Shown one piece after another: positions 1 to 12,023 of a stretch of DNA of 64,000 nt (positions are counted from its first letter, which is position 1; each line of letters starts with the position of its first letter). The notes under the pieces were generated by a model that saw only the letters and a list, made by a program, of their open reading frames with translations, did not search any database and was not told the origin of the DNA. Position numbers and translations under genes: made by a program. The DNA comes from Hymenopellis radicata (taxonomy: Eukaryota > Basidiomycota > Agaricomycetes > Agaricales > Physalacriaceae). The stretch is from positions 19,793 to 83,792 of the forward strand of contig JADNRX010000246.1 of NCBI GenBank assembly GCA_015501595.1, read 5' to 3'.

Positions 1-37
1 TGCGATTGCCTGAGATTTAGCTCTGATTTTTACCTAG

Positions 38-2700
38 GTGTCCGCTTACGAATTTTATTGGTCACTTTCGCGATTGACAGAGAATCTAGGGACTCACGCG
101 CCACCTGTGAGTTCCTTAGTCAGGCATCTAATCGAAATCTAACTGTTTCTAGAACCGTTATCAGCCCTTTTTACGCATGATCCGACAGTGGCGCCACCTC
201 AAGCTCACGAAGCGTATGGGTCGCGGTAATGAACCTAGTGGCCGCGCTGGAACTAAACTCAATGATCTGGTGATCAAGTGTCCAGCCTGTCCTCAGCCGG
301 GGATCAATATGCCTGATATCGCTACAATCCTGCCGTAAGTCATATATGATTCTACTCTTTCGCAAGTTGTACATGATCTAACCTATCTATTCTAGGGAAA
401 AGCGCTGGCTCTATCGCCTATTTCTAGCCATTGACGCCAACTTCCGCCTCAAGCGCCTCAATGTCTCCAGTCGGGAGCGTGATCCAGCTCTCAATAACGG
501 AAATGCCTACTTCGTGGAGGATACTCTGTTTGCGGCTTTTATCAAGACATATGAGAAGAGGGTTGCCGACGAGACGAGTTCTTGTAACAAGCATGACGCA
601 CTGGAACTGGCCAACATTCGAGGTGGGAAGGGGACAGATTCTAGTGGAGTCGGGGCAGTTGTTTGCAGTCGCCATGACATGAAGCGCGGGACGGCGGTTA
701 TTAACTTGAAAAAGGGTGAAAAGTAAGTTCTCTGTCGTATTTATTTGTCCGTGAGCTGACAACTGTCAGATACATCTACATGGATTACGCTGTTTGTCTC
801 GCATTGCGGTCAAATGCACCACCTGACATTGTTCTCTCGTACGACATCGCTTGTCAGTGGCGTAAGAAATTCGGTCTTCGTATCGCTATGTATCCCGAAT
901 GGCTTCGACCACCGCAACCTGCTGCTTCCATTACGTATCTCATTCCGAAGTTTCACCTACCTGCTCATATCGCTCCTTGCCGATATCTATATTCCTTCAA
1001 CTATACCCCTGGAGTTGGCCGAACAGATGGTGAGGCTCCCGAACGTGGCTGGGCAGCCAGTAACGGAGCGGCGGCCAGCACAAAGGAAATGGGACCTGGC
1101 TCTCGTCTTGACACCCTGGACGACCATTTTGGTGACCAGAACTGGCGAAAGTTTGCTTGGATGCGTGAGTCATCACATCGGTCATATATGACTTCTTACT
1201 GATCATGCATGACTTGTAGCCCACAAGATTCTCAAGAAGATTAAAGAAGCTGTTAAGCAGCGCGAAGAGCACGTTGTTGGCTTCGTCGGGTTTGAGATGT
1301 CAATCGAAAACCAGGCATCTATTCCTGAGTGGCGCAGGGCTGTACTCAAATGGGAGCAGGATCCTCATGGTGTTGGCGCCAAGGCGAACCCGTTCATACC
1401 TGTTGTTCGACGTATGTCTTTCTCTTTCAATTTTGATGAAGTGACTTACCTATGTTCTAGAATTGTCTGATGCCGCTGTCCGGCTACAACTTGCCCAGGA
1501 AGAGGCGACACGTACAAGTGACATCCATGTCCGACATGATGTTGGACCATGTGACTTCCTAGTCCAGGGATTACATTTAGAGGACATGCAGTAAGTGTGA
1601 AATCATGTATGACTTACCGCGTGAGCTTACGATTCAAGCAGAGTACGACTGAAGAAGGAAGTTACGAACCTCGGTAATCATCCCACGGACCGGCAAAAGG
1701 CGAACATCCAGCAAAAGTGCAATTGCCTGCGCCGACGTATTGAGGCCTGGTTCACGATTCAGGGTGTTTACATGCCTGCTTCGACTGTTCAGCGTATAGC
1801 TCTCGCCACTTCGTCGACGCCCGTGCAGGCATATGATGTCCCTCTCTTGCTTCCTTCAGCTATAGCCTGCATTCGGACAGATCTTGATCGAGTACTTGCT
1901 CACACGGAACGGCGTCTCCGCTTTGGACGAGCACAGGACACACTTGGGATGATCCGCGAAAACATCCTAGTCCGTGGAGGCATGTATCGCGTGAAGGAAA
2001 GAGAGGTTCGTGGACAGGCAATGGTGACGCGTGCTGCAACAGTGCTAAACCGCATCGATGCTCATATCGAGGACGGCTTCCAGGCATATCAACGCCACTG
2101 GAATGCGCTGGAGAAGCTGTCGGTTCCTCTAGAATGTCTCGATCATCGGATGTCGCTTCGTGCCCTGAATAAGACCGATATGGTCAACATCGATGATTCT
2201 GATGGATCAGAAGGACGAAGGACATTATCGTGGATATGGATGGCCAATGTTCATTTGGCTGGCTCTGCAGGTCTCCAGGATGGTGAGCTTTCCCTCCATA
2301 TGATTTCCCTGTCTAATGTACTTCTACAGCACTGCGAATCGAATGGTGCAAATCCCGAGCACGCGCTCGCCGCTGGCAGGAGGATGCCGAGCTGCAGCGC
2401 GTCGAAATGGTCCGGTACCTGGAAACGCTGTCATCTGAGATTGCGATGTGGGAGACTCGTGCTGCCGGGGAGGGTGCCGAATGTACCCGGAATATTCCTG
2501 GATTTGTAGAAGGAGCAAGGGCATATGCTCTGCGCCAAGCTGCGCGCAGACGAGCCATGCATGCCAATGCCCAAATCCTTTTTTCCCGCGCACCAGGGGA
2601 TCATGCTGCGGTTATCGATGCGACTGGGGATCCAGCACTGGATTATCTTGATGTTACTCAGCATGTAGATACGCTCTCCATGTATTCACCTACATCGTAG
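38..2700 (+). CDS. KDZ-family transposase, 5' end outside the window
   Basis: Exons 38-106, 153-334, 396-722, 770-1164, 1220-1411, 1461-1590, 1642-2282 and 2330-2700 join into one open frame of 769 codons with GT-AG introns of 46-61 nt. The first coding exons lie left of the window. Hallmarks of Kyakuja-Dileera-Zisupton transposases appear in order: a CPACPQPG cysteine motif at the end of the second visible exon; AIDANFRLKR in the third; DIACQW, PKFHLPAH and GRTDGEAPERGWA in the fourth; and the family's basic, Trp-rich C-terminal part (ALRIEWCK) in the last. These enzymes excise and integrate large fungal DNA transposons. No terminal repeat or target duplication can be assigned because the left end is missing. 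The frame is intact, so the copy could be functional. Confidence 0.9.
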
Positions 2701-2997
2701 CTATGTATATTTTGATTTATGTCGCACCCTGTTATTAATCCCGAAATGCAATAACCGATCATGATCAGAGGAAGCAGTTCTCGATCATGATCATGCGCAG
2801 AAATGAAATCAATCGTCGTCTTGCTTTGCCAGATGCTCTAGCCTGGAAATGTGACCCGATATGGGGAGGGGGCGCGCGGGAAGCGCGACTCGAGTCGGGG
2901 AGGAATCATACATGGCTGGCAATGGTCATTGCCTCTGGTGAGAAGTCATGTACAACTCGCATTTCAGCACTGTAATTAGACGGCTGCTTGTATAGAA

Positions 2998-4159
2998 TAG
3001 TGAATAGCGCGGGTGTCCCGAGGGTATTTCGGTTGGGACCCCTACCCGTACCCTCGACTTACCCGGTCCCGCAGTGCGGGTGCGGGTTACCCGCCAGAAT
3101 CGTCCCGGGTTGGGCTCAGAACTCCTCTTCGTGCCCGCCGCTGACCCCCGAGCAATTGCGCAGGGGTAGCGACGTGCACGATGCACACGACGCACACAAT
3201 TGATGCCCACCCTGTTGTATGACAACAGGGAAGGGACACAACGGTGGTACATCATGGGGAGAATATATGGGGGAGATTGGGGAGAACGGCGCGAGAAGAT
3301 GGGACGAGTCGAGGCAGAGCGCGGCGACGCAGGACGGGAGAGGTAGACATAGCTAAATGAACATTAGAATTAAACAGTCAGATAAATGCGCACCGTTTTG
3401 GGCTGGATGCGTCCGCGACGCCGTCCAGCCCGCAGATCCATCACATCGTCGCGGCGCTCACTGTCCAGCGATAAGCCGGCCTCATCCTGAGGGCTTGGGC
3501 GCCGTGTATCCTTGTTAAAATGGCGCCGTCGTATAGACGAGTGCCGTGGGCGTGGCGCTGTCGTGTAGACAAGCAACACTACGAGCTCGTGCTCGCTATC
3601 CAATAATATAGTGGCCTCGTCCCGAGGGCTTACACGTCGCGGAGGATCGTTGGATTGGTGTCGTCACGAAGACGAACACCAGAATGCGCCCCGGAACATG
3701 TCCGAGGGCGCAGCGGCCGGCGCAAAGCCAAACCGCGTCCGGAGAGCGAAGGAGAACATCAAAAAGAAGTTGGAAGAGCCCCAGAAAATGTTCTGAGACC
3801 GACAAGCACGACACGAAGGTCGTGCTGTGGTGGTAAGAGGGAGAGAACGGAGATCTGAGCGGATCGATCGTTATCCGGCAACTGCCGGGACGATCGGCCA
3901 GCTCGGCGATCACGGAAATTCTTTCGCCACGTCGTTTCTCAATGACTTTGGGCTCGTTTGAGCCCAAATAAATTCGATAATTTATATAAATATATATATA
4001 CTCTAATTGCATTATCACATGTGGTCCAACTGGACTACGGCACGGGTAAGAACGGGTGACGCGGGTCAGAGCGGGTTCTCGGACCGAGACCCCTACCCGG
4101 ACCCTGACCCACCCGCATCCGTGACCCGGACCGGGTGCTCCGACCCGGGCTATTCACTA
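2998..4159. mobile_element. hAT-like non-autonomous DNA element with 8-bp target duplication
   Basis: The left end begins TAGTGAATAGCGCGGGT and the right end is its near-perfect inverse (ACCCGGGCTATTCACTA). The 8-bp sequence GTATAGAA flanks both ends, at 2990-2997 and 4160-4167. Both subterminal zones are packed with GGGTC/GACCC-type short repeats, common in hAT elements. The 8-bp duplication and a terminus starting TAG.G fit the hAT superfamily. The 1.16-kb interior has only short frames without transposase similarity, so the copy is non-autonomous. It lies between the KDZ gene and the NRAMP relic. Confidence 0.8.
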
Positions 4160-4559
4160 GTATAGAACCTAGGGTTCTAATGAGAGGAGATCATATACGG
4201 TTAGGGCATTAACGGGTGACGGCAAGAGATGGTATGAGGGCGATGAGGCGGGTCGCGAGGCGACGAACCACAGGCTATAAAGAAATATGTTAGTGAGATT
4301 GGCAAGTAATTCAAGGATGGACATACGCTCACGCGCCACTGCAAGAATCCTTCTGAGACAGCTTGCCCTGCAACTGTCGCGATAATAGAGGAACTCTGGC
4401 CTGCAGCGAGTAGAGCTACAGCGAACAATGTCGCAGCCGAGTGCCCGACCAGGTCTCGGATGAGATCGTAAGCATCAAATAGACTCGCAGCTCCGTCGCG
4501 ATTCAAGTCATTGAAGAAAAACACTGAAGCCGCCAGGATCAAGATTCTCAGATGCCAAA

Positions 4560-4812
4560 GAATTGGGCGACAGATGTTAACGTCCGTTACGTCGGCCTTC
4601 GCGACTCCTTGCCCAAGTTCTTACTCTACGACTGTCGCTCGACATGAGGATCGGGAAAACAACACGCTGTCCTTCGTTTCGGCTCACATCTACCATGGCA
4701 TCATCGACATCGTCTCGTCGCTTCTTGGTTTCGCTTTATTAATCAATTCATTGTACGTCTCGTTTGCGCTTCTACGATCCCTTCCTTACTTTTCGCTCCC
4801 AGCATCAGGAAT
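4560..4812 (+). pseudogene. Inverted internal segment of the NRAMP pseudogene
   Basis: On the plus strand, about 4686-4752 reads HGIIDIVSSLLGFALLINS, the NRAMP segment that should directly precede the ILILAAS exon found on the minus strand just to its left. A GT donor (GTACGT) follows INSL at 4753, and the minus-strand exon starts after an AG. The inversion breakpoint therefore seems to lie inside an intron. The upstream plus-strand sequence has an in-frame stop. Confidence 0.6.
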
Positions 4813-5433
4813 TGCCCCACTGGCAAATAACAGCAAAAATCATACGAAAAGGTAGATTAACCTTGAAATACCGGAATTAAGATGTTTCAATAGATTTGCT
4901 GGTTTTGCAAATCTTCGGTATCCCCCCTATTGCTCAAAGTTGATCTTAGCTTCGAAAAGCTGGGATCAGAGCTCTTAAGAGCGAGGTTTGACTGATTGTT
5001 TAGATCCCGGGAGCACACGAATGGAGAGTAAAAACACATCATATTATGGGCGACTACGGACACAGAGGCTACAATACGGTATAGGTGTGACACTACAGAC
5101 AATACATATCAAACAGAGCCATAAACACCAACGGCACTCGACGACAGGGCAGCACTGTGGTAGAAGAGGATCAGCAGAGTCGGAGATGAGGTAGCAAGAG
5201 TTGACATACAAGCAAGTCTCCCAGCACACCGCATTGGCACGGACGTTGCGTCGCAAGCGCAGTACTCTTAATGAGGTTCAAGTCGTCGTTGGCGTATTGG
5301 GCGTTGTCGACGTAACCTGCGCTCCATGTACCGTTACTGTAAAAAATGTGAGTCTACTTGTGTTGTGCATAAGCAGCAGACGACGTACCAACAAACGGCG
5401 ATCGTTCCAGCTCATGACTCGTCGTCACGTTGG

Positions 5434-6029
5434 TCATAATTGCGCGCGCGCGAAAGCAACTGTCGGGTATGATTGGTCTAGATATCGTTTAGTTTTGTGA
5501 GTAGACGAAGGACAGTGCACGTACGGCGGCTTGAGCAGCACACATGTTAATTTGCGAGTTGGATGGGTTGCTCAGCCCCTCCGAGCAAGCCAGTTCAGAG
5601 TCCGTGGCGAGATTACTGGCAGTACGTCGTCCTGGAGATGGTTGAGGTGCATCATACATAAGGAGAGGGGGAAAATACCTTTGTTACTGACTAACGGACG
5701 TCACTCGCGAATGTTGAGGTCTTTGACTCGTTGACGAACTTACCTTGAAGCGACAGGCGCCCGTTGGAAAATGGCTGTAAATACTAAAGACAGCGTTAGA
5801 ACAAGGTTGTGCAACCGAGGAAGGTGAAAAGACGAGACGCGGGCCCACGGAATGTGCAGGTTGGTTCGACGAGGAGAATGGCAGAACAAACAAAAAGACG
5901 CACCTTGTCGTCCGTCATGGTGTCCAAAATGCTCTTCACAGCAGTCATCGATGATAGTAGTCGCTGGATACGCAAAGTCGTCGATGTCGGCACGGCTTGT
6001 TCGGGGTCGTCGCGCGTCGTGGTCGTCAT
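5434..6029 (-). other. Unrecognised spliced reading frame inside the NRAMP relic
   Basis: I do not recognise the product. A minus-strand ATG at 6029 opens a frame ending ...SILDTMTDDK, followed by a GT donor. Next come an exon reading YLQPFSNGRLSLQ, a 12-nt micro-exon, and an exon reading LATDSELACSEGL then NPSNSQINMCAAQAA. The joints keep phase. The most consistent stop is at 5434, but a later plausible exon near 5290 (NGTWSAGYVDNAQYANDD) suggests the 3' end may be different. It separates the N-terminal and C-terminal parts of the NRAMP relic, so it may have arrived with the rearrangement. It could also be a fortuitous open stretch. Confidence 0.3.
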
Positions 6030-7025
6030 CAAGTCATGGCAAGAGGGAAAGAAGAGTTGATTATGGTTCGTTTTGATGCGGGCTGATCGGTCCATCGGTC
6101 CGTGACGGAGTTTCAAACGGACTTCACGATTTCTCGTTTCGATCATCTTGCTCACTGCCTCCATCGACGGCAACAAGACTAGCACAGCTATGCCAACATT
6201 CCAGAACTCACACATATCGATCAATAGAGCCGCTGGAGCCCAGATACATCAGTTGAAATATTTCACTGCTGTCCTTGTTCGAAAGTATCCCAATCTTGGC
6301 TTTTTCAAGCTAAAACTTCCATTTCTTCAAATATTGACTTTTTTATCACATTTCTGGAGAAATTTGCCAGTGGGGTTTTTCCTGATGACAGAGGTCTTCA
6401 CCATCTTCTCGGACGGGGCCAAGCCTGAAGCAGACAGCTTGCCTGTGTCGTTGTCCGCAGGCCGAGGTTTCAAGTTGGCAGAGACGCGGTCCTGCGTAGC
6501 CAACGCCGAACCTAGAAAAAGACTGTGCGGCATGACTGCCATTCATCAGTGGGACCTTGTGCCGATTCTACCTACCTACCTACCTGTCGCTCCTATGATT
6601 CCAACCGCTAAATTTACTATCAGTACGAATATATTCCCATCATTGCCGATTACGCACAGATGTACAGCCCTCCAGACTGAAAGATGTATTTTGAGGGTAC
6701 GAATCCCAGGAAGGCATCATCCCATCGGACATCTACTCGCGAGATGACAATGCATATGCAAAGCAGGACAGCGAGAACCTTGTTCAATTTAGTACAGCCG
6801 GAGACTGTTAACTGACCAACGCAGCTATTAAAAACTCGAATAGTTTCACCGGTCGGCCACGTAGAGGGTCTCCAAGGGCAAGAATGAAGATCACATCAAA
6901 AGCAGTGATCACAACACCATGCCAGAGCTGCAGTCGAGGAAAGAGCATGCATAATGCTATAGCCGACCCAAGGACTTCTGAAAGGTCATTGGCAATGATG
7001 GCCACCTCAGACAGTGCGTTGTGCG

Positions 7026-7050
7026 GTTATTAACGGTAACCGTTAATAAC
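7026..7050. repeat. Palindrome at the edge of the NRAMP relic
   Basis: GTTATTAACGGT and its reverse complement are separated by one base. The region to about 7350 continues with short inverted and repeated motifs (CAGTAAACCC...GGGTTTACTG, several TTTCGATAC/GTATCGAAA copies). This looks like the remains of a small structured element that cut off the NRAMP 5' end, but no target duplication was found. Confidence 0.45.
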
Positions 7051-7427
7051 ACACCCAAAATGAGGGTATATTCCGCCGAGGTTACGAACCACCTTTGGGA
7101 ATATACTGTAGGGTGGCGCAGTAAACCCTAGGTTTCGATACACCTCGGGTTTACTGCGGTTTTTAACAGTATCAATACAGTATCGAAACCTCGAGGTATC
7201 AGTACAGTTTCGTACCAACACGTGACAAATTCACGTGATGGCGCGCTGGCACTCAGGCAAGCTGAAAGTGGCGGGATAAGGGTGAGCAGAGGGGGGCGGA
7301 GCATTGCGCCACATCACGTCGTAAAAGCACGTGCCGGTATCGAAACCGGTTTCAAAACCAGGGCCTCGGAGTCCCTGTCATATCAAGATTTTCAAAAGCT
7401 ACAAAAATAGTCGATATGCATGTTCTA

Positions 7428-7512
7428 TTCCCGCTAGCCGGATTGAACGACTGACCTCACCATGTTGTAGTTAAACTACGAGTGGTGCGCTCTACCACTG
7501 AGCTAAGAGGGA
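7428..7512 (-). tRNA. tRNA-Thr (anticodon CGT) with intron
   Basis: On the minus strand the sequence folds as acceptor TCCCTCT / AGCGGGA, D-arm GCTC AGTGGTA GAGC, anticodon stem CACCA/TGGTG with anticodon CGT, and T-arm AGTCG TTCAATC CGGCT, ending in discriminator A. A 13-nt insert follows the base after the anticodon, the normal place for a nuclear tRNA intron. The acceptor stem has one mismatch (position 5 against 68) and starts with T rather than the usual G. It may be a slightly worn copy. Confidence 0.75.
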
Positions 7513-7615
7513 CAATAGTTGCACCTTTATGTATACTTCCGTTCAGCCGGGCACACATCCGCCCAAGAATATACGAGACGACCTTCTTAAATACAGCAAT
7601 AGCTTGCCGCCATAA

Positions 7616-9526
7616 CTATCTACGGTCAAACCTTCTTAACAACATACTTATCCCACCCGGAAAAGCCATATTCGACTTTCTCAGCCTCTGCATCTCCTTC
7701 TCGCGATCCGTCAGCTCCGTCTTCATTGTCATGGTCAGCTTCTGCTTGCCCTTCTCCGTCACTTCACGATGATGTTCCCATAACGGCACATCACTCGTTG
7801 GAAGAATACAGATCTTTAGTTTTACCGAATCCGCTGGCGTCTTGGGGAACGGTATGGGTTTCGCGGCCTTCGGCTTCGGTATCCGAGAAACTCGTGCAAG
7901 TGCTCGAGGTATTGTTGGTCGTCTGAAGACGAGGACGATGCAGGTAGGGGTGGCGCAGTGTTGGGAGGCAGTAGAGCCATCAGCTCACTTTGCGCATCCC
8001 GATTACTGGGTTGAAAGCGGAGGATGGTACGCAGATCTTGAAAATGGGTTAAATGAATGCAACAGGGCCAAGCGAATGTCGAAACCTTTCATAGCATCGT
8101 CCGTTTTTCCAAGCATTTGACGAGCTTTTGCGCGACGGAAGAGACCTTTACTGCTCCGATGTTGGCTTAATGCCTTGGAGCAGGCCTCTTCGGCCTCGAT
8201 CCATCTTGGAAAGTACATCAGTCAAAAACACGAGTCAAAGCAATGGACACACTTCGACAGTTTAAGATATGCCGCCGCTATGTTAAGTTGAAAATGTGGA
8301 AGCTCAGGCTCAATTTTATGAGCAGCCTCGTAATGCGTGATCGCCGTGTCGAACATAGCGCGCCTGAAGGCAATGTTACCTTGTTCCTTCTCATGTTCAG
8401 CGCGCAGGAAACGCCATTCCATGATTTCCCCGATAGTCATGGAAGGATCAATGCCTTCCTCGAGCTCGTCGGGTCCATACCGCGGAAATCCAGCTCGAGT
8501 TCCCATATGTCCTCTTCCTCATCAGTCTCCCATCCGAATATACCACTGCCTCGTCCATCCCACTCTCTATGTTTGCCGCTCCGTACACCGCTTTCTTCCT
8601 CGTGCTCTCTTACCGTCTTTTCGCAAACATCCCCAAGGTGGTCGGTCGAACAGCCGCACTCACACCACTTGTTAGACAGTTTATCCCGAAGAATTTGCCC
8701 GTAGCCACGAATGTCAAACTCTTTAGCCACACGCCAGAGCGTCTGAACAATTTTGTCATACCCTAAGCGCACCTTCGGGCGCCAATCACTTTCCTCACGC
8801 CATTCCAAAGGGATCTCGCTCCAGCGAGCATATTTCGTTTGACACGCCTCTTCAAGTGTGTGCTGGCCCGCCGCAAATCCACCCAAATGAGGCGGTTTGA
8901 GTAATGTCGGAGACGCCATAGACTCCAACGCGGCCAAGTGTGCTTTAATGCCGGAAATATATGGCAGTAATCGCATGGAGTGGAGTCCTTTTTTCTGACA
9001 GATGGCTACGCCGTTCGACATGGCCTAGATTGGATCACTCACGACAAATGCTAGAGCAAACAAGGCCGAGACTCACGAAATGCCGAAGTGCTGTATAGGA
9101 CCACAGCAGGCTCTTGGTGGCCACACGCTCACCGGCCTGCCTAAGATCCATGCCGATGACGGTGCGGAAAAAGTCCTTGATCTCTTCAGAGTCAGCGTTG
9201 TGCGCGGCCCAGCCTGGTCCTGCGAGCGTAACGCACTTCATGACGAAGGTGGGGATGTACACGACAGAGATGTGGTGCAGGCGCGTCGAGAACAGCCGGG
9301 CAATGTCCTGTTCGTATCGGAGAAGTAGGATTCGCGCAATAGCACGCTCCAGTTCAGACACAGCAGATTTGGCCTGGGTTAAGCTGCGGTCCCCGTGTGG
9401 GTTGGGCGTGTCATGACGCCGGTTGTGTGTATGTTTCGGAGAATTCCCAGTGCTGTTGTTGCCCTTTTTCGAGTTTTTGGGAGCAACGGGTGGCCTCTTT
9501 TTAATGTGCGAATATTTAGCAGGCAT
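7616..9526 (-). CDS. TPR-repeat protein, two apparent single-base deletions
   Basis: Exons 9526-9077, 9024-8253, 8204-8086 and 8036-7616 give about 588 codons if two missing bases are allowed. The N-terminus is basic and Ser/Asn-rich. The middle (KKGLHSMRLLPYISGIKAH, LKPPHLGGF, EIPLEWREESDWRPKVRLGYDK) is a conserved-looking fungal region I cannot name. The third part has tetratricopeptide helices (GNIAFRRAMFDTAITHYEAA; EAEEACSKALSQ; GLFRRAKARQMLGKTDDAM), typical of co-chaperone-like adaptors. The C-terminus is Lys/Pro-rich. Frame breaks lie near 8480 and 7883, each repaired by one extra G on the coding strand, and coding character resumes at once after each. The exact function is unknown. Confidence 0.65.
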
Positions 9527-9864
9527 GGTGTCGCCTAGGACGGTCGCGGTAGTAAGAGAACAGCTTTTTGACAGAGTGAATGACAACGCACAGTCAATAC
9601 GATAGTTCCTCTTCCGAAATAATTGGGTGTAGACCAAGAAAGTGTGTAGAGTCCAGTAACCAAAAATAAGAAGCCGTGGCTCGACGCCAAAGGCAGTCTG
9701 TCTGTCGACGAGGTGGCGGGAATATGGAAACCGATTATCCCCTGTCTATGATCACGTCAGGGCCATTAGCTCACGAGATTCACGCTTTGGCCGGAGTCGC
9801 TCAAAATGGAAAACAAAGCAAGTAGTCCTCTCATAAAAACCTCTGTTTCCTTCATGACAGCAGT
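9527..9864. other. Intergenic, nothing recognised
   Basis: Contains the 5' flank of the TPR gene and the 3' flank of the F-box gene. No gene, RNA or repeat was recognised. Confidence 0.6.
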
Positions 9865-11389
9865 CTATGTATCACGGCATGCCATGTTATACAGCTCCCA
9901 GTCTATGTGCGCCTTTCCTTTATCTCCCAACCCCTTCAAACAGTCACTGTACACCCACTCGGTGTAGGACGCGAATTCCTCAGAAACTGAATCCCTTGCG
10001 GGTGGGAGTGGCGATATCCTCACGCTCTTCAATGCCTCAAACTCTGGGCGACACAGTGCTGCATCTAATCTCTGCCAACACAGTGGAACTTCGTCTCGCT
10101 CCGCTATAAACCCACTACGCATCGTAAAGCCTAAAGGATGCAGGCACAGCGTCATGTTCTCCAAAGTCGAAGGTTGCTGGACAGCTTCAAATATTTCAGA
10201 CCACCATTCCAGGATCGCATCCGACGAGGCGAATACGAATGGCATGTAACTGCACCGCAGAGTCTCCAGATCGGGGAGCCGTAGGTGGATCTCTGGAAAG
10301 CCTGCACAGGATCAATACCGAGACTATAATATCCGGTTCAGAACACTCACCTAACTTTATGTTAAGGTCCAGTAACTTCACGGAGCTCGCCGCAATGTCG
10401 AGAAGAGATTGGATCTTCTCCAATCGTGGCGTACTGCATTCTGCGATGACGATCCAGATGCCATTCGATTCATCCAGAGTTACTTGGGAATCCGGGCTCA
10501 ACAGCCAGTCCAAAACGATTTCGTCAGACGTGTCGGCTATCTCAATCATCAAATCCATTATGGTGGCTCTGTCTTCCTCTGCGACCACCGGAATGTCGAG
10601 AGGCTCGTCGTCGTCCTGATCATCGATCATCGACGCCTCGTTCTCTGTTACCTCCGGCTCACCCGTGTGCCCCATTCCTGCACCTGTGACCTCTACTTCA
10701 TGATTTATGATCATGTCCTCAAAATCGTCTTCCGACTCTTCATCGCTGAGATCACCCACGGGCGTGCCGATATCCAACATCAGCCCCTCACCCTCGATGT
10801 CCATACAGTCAAGGATGGTGAGCTCCCGGAGCGACAGGTCAGTGAGCTTCTTTCCCGGGCTCAGGACAAGACTCTGCACCTGCGCCAGGTTCTGGAAGAC
10901 ACATTTCTGCAGCTGCAGCGAGCCCACGCTTCGCGCGACAGAGAGAAGCGCCCGGTGGCACCGCCCGCGCTGCTTGAAGATGGGCCAGACGAGCTTCTCG
11001 ACGATGAGCTCCTCGACGTTGGCCATCATCTCGAGAGCGCGGACGAACGCATCGTCGTCATACGCCCACAGCGTGCCGCGATTGACCATCTTTATGCCAC
11101 GCCGGCTCGCGTTGGCGACGTACAGTGTGCCCAGACCCTCGACGATCGTCAGGTTCTTCACGAGACTGGGGATGTGCGGGGAGAGCGAGACGAAGCGCTC
11201 GCACGCAAATGTGTTTTCCTCATCCAAGGTGACAGAGTTGAACTGTCTCGCTTGGCTCCGCATCCGCATAACGCGCGCGGTGAGAGAAAGCGATGGCAGG
11301 CTTTCCGGGTCGCAGAAATCGATAATCGCTTCTGTGATCTCCTGCGGGAGCATGGGGTTTACCAGGTTGGTGGTCTGCATCGAAGGCAA
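9865..11389 (-). CDS. F-box-type protein
   Basis: Exons 11389-10351 and 10301-9865 are joined by a 49-nt GT-AG intron (phase 1) and encode about 491 residues. Residues 14-50 (LPQEITEAIIDFC...LSLTARVMRMRSQA) look like a degenerate F-box, the SKP1-binding module of SCF ubiquitin ligases. The rest resembles the weakly conserved leucine-containing repeats usual in the large basidiomycete F-box families. An acidic, low-complexity insert lies near residues 215-265. The substrate cannot be inferred. The gene is intact and the opposite-strand open frames over it are shadows. Confidence 0.65.
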
Positions 11390-12023
11390 GGCGTGTACCT
11401 TTCTAGCCTTCCTGGACGGTGAAGTTAGGACACGTTGTTACGTATGTCTTACATATCATGATTGGATCACATTTGCTCTGAGTCGACGGAGGCTTTGTGG
11501 GGGTAGAAAGCCTTTTATGGACGAGTTGTTGATTCTACAACTCTCCCACAGGCTACAAATGCGGTTATCCCTGATAGACAGTTGCTTGGTATTTGCAATA
11601 GCCAGCTCGTACATGATCGTCCATAGCGTTACACTCACAGAATGAGCAGAAGCTTCAAGCTCTACGAAAGTACCAAGGGTACGCGATCTGAGCTAATCGC
11701 ATCACTGTCTTTGACAGGTTTCTTCCAGACGACCGCCTAACCTGAAAGGCCTGCCGGTGTTTAATCTCTTTCGATTCTCAGTATTCATGTCGATTCATGC
11801 CGAGCGATGATATATTTTTTTCCTGCGACATCCAATATAGCTTCCTCTTCTCATGGGCAGTTTCTACGAGTGTGTCGTCGTCGAGGCGAACGTCCTTACA
11901 TTCAGCTTCCATCAGTCATATCTCGCACAGCAGTGCACTCCACATACGCGTAGAATCGATATGCAGAGCTGGGGTGTTCTATATTAATGAAATAACATAC
12001 TTTTACTCAACCTACTCTATAAT
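11390..12023. other. Intergenic, nothing recognised
   Basis: Separates the F-box gene and the 3' end of the TypA-type gene. Only short, low-quality frames; no repeat or RNA found. Confidence 0.6.

Larger units (their letters stand above)
4209..7020 (-). pseudogene. NRAMP (SMF-type) metal-ion transporter pseudogene, scrambled
   Basis: Minus-strand blocks match consecutive parts of an NRAMP Mn/Fe transporter. The block at about 7011-6816 reads EVAIIANDLSEVLGSAIAL and then GRPVKLFEFLIAAL. The block at about 6780-6640 reads GFVPSKYIFQSGGLY. The block at about 6540-6340 reads VMPHSLFLGSALATQDRV followed by a cytosolic loop. The block at about 4556-4335 reads ILAASVFFF, SLFDAYDLIRDL and LLAAGQSSSIIATVAGQAV, with a last exon ending at a stop at 4209 in a region where the family normally continues. 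The stretch between 6340 and 4820 is not NRAMP, and 4560-4812 carries an NRAMP piece on the opposite strand. The N-terminus is cut off at about 7020 beside a palindromic block. Several introns are still recognisable, so decay is recent. Confidence 0.75.

Noticed and set aside
10239..11645. Long plus-strand frames opposite the F-box gene
   Set aside because: They are antisense shadows; the minus-strand F-box gene has a supported intron and domain.
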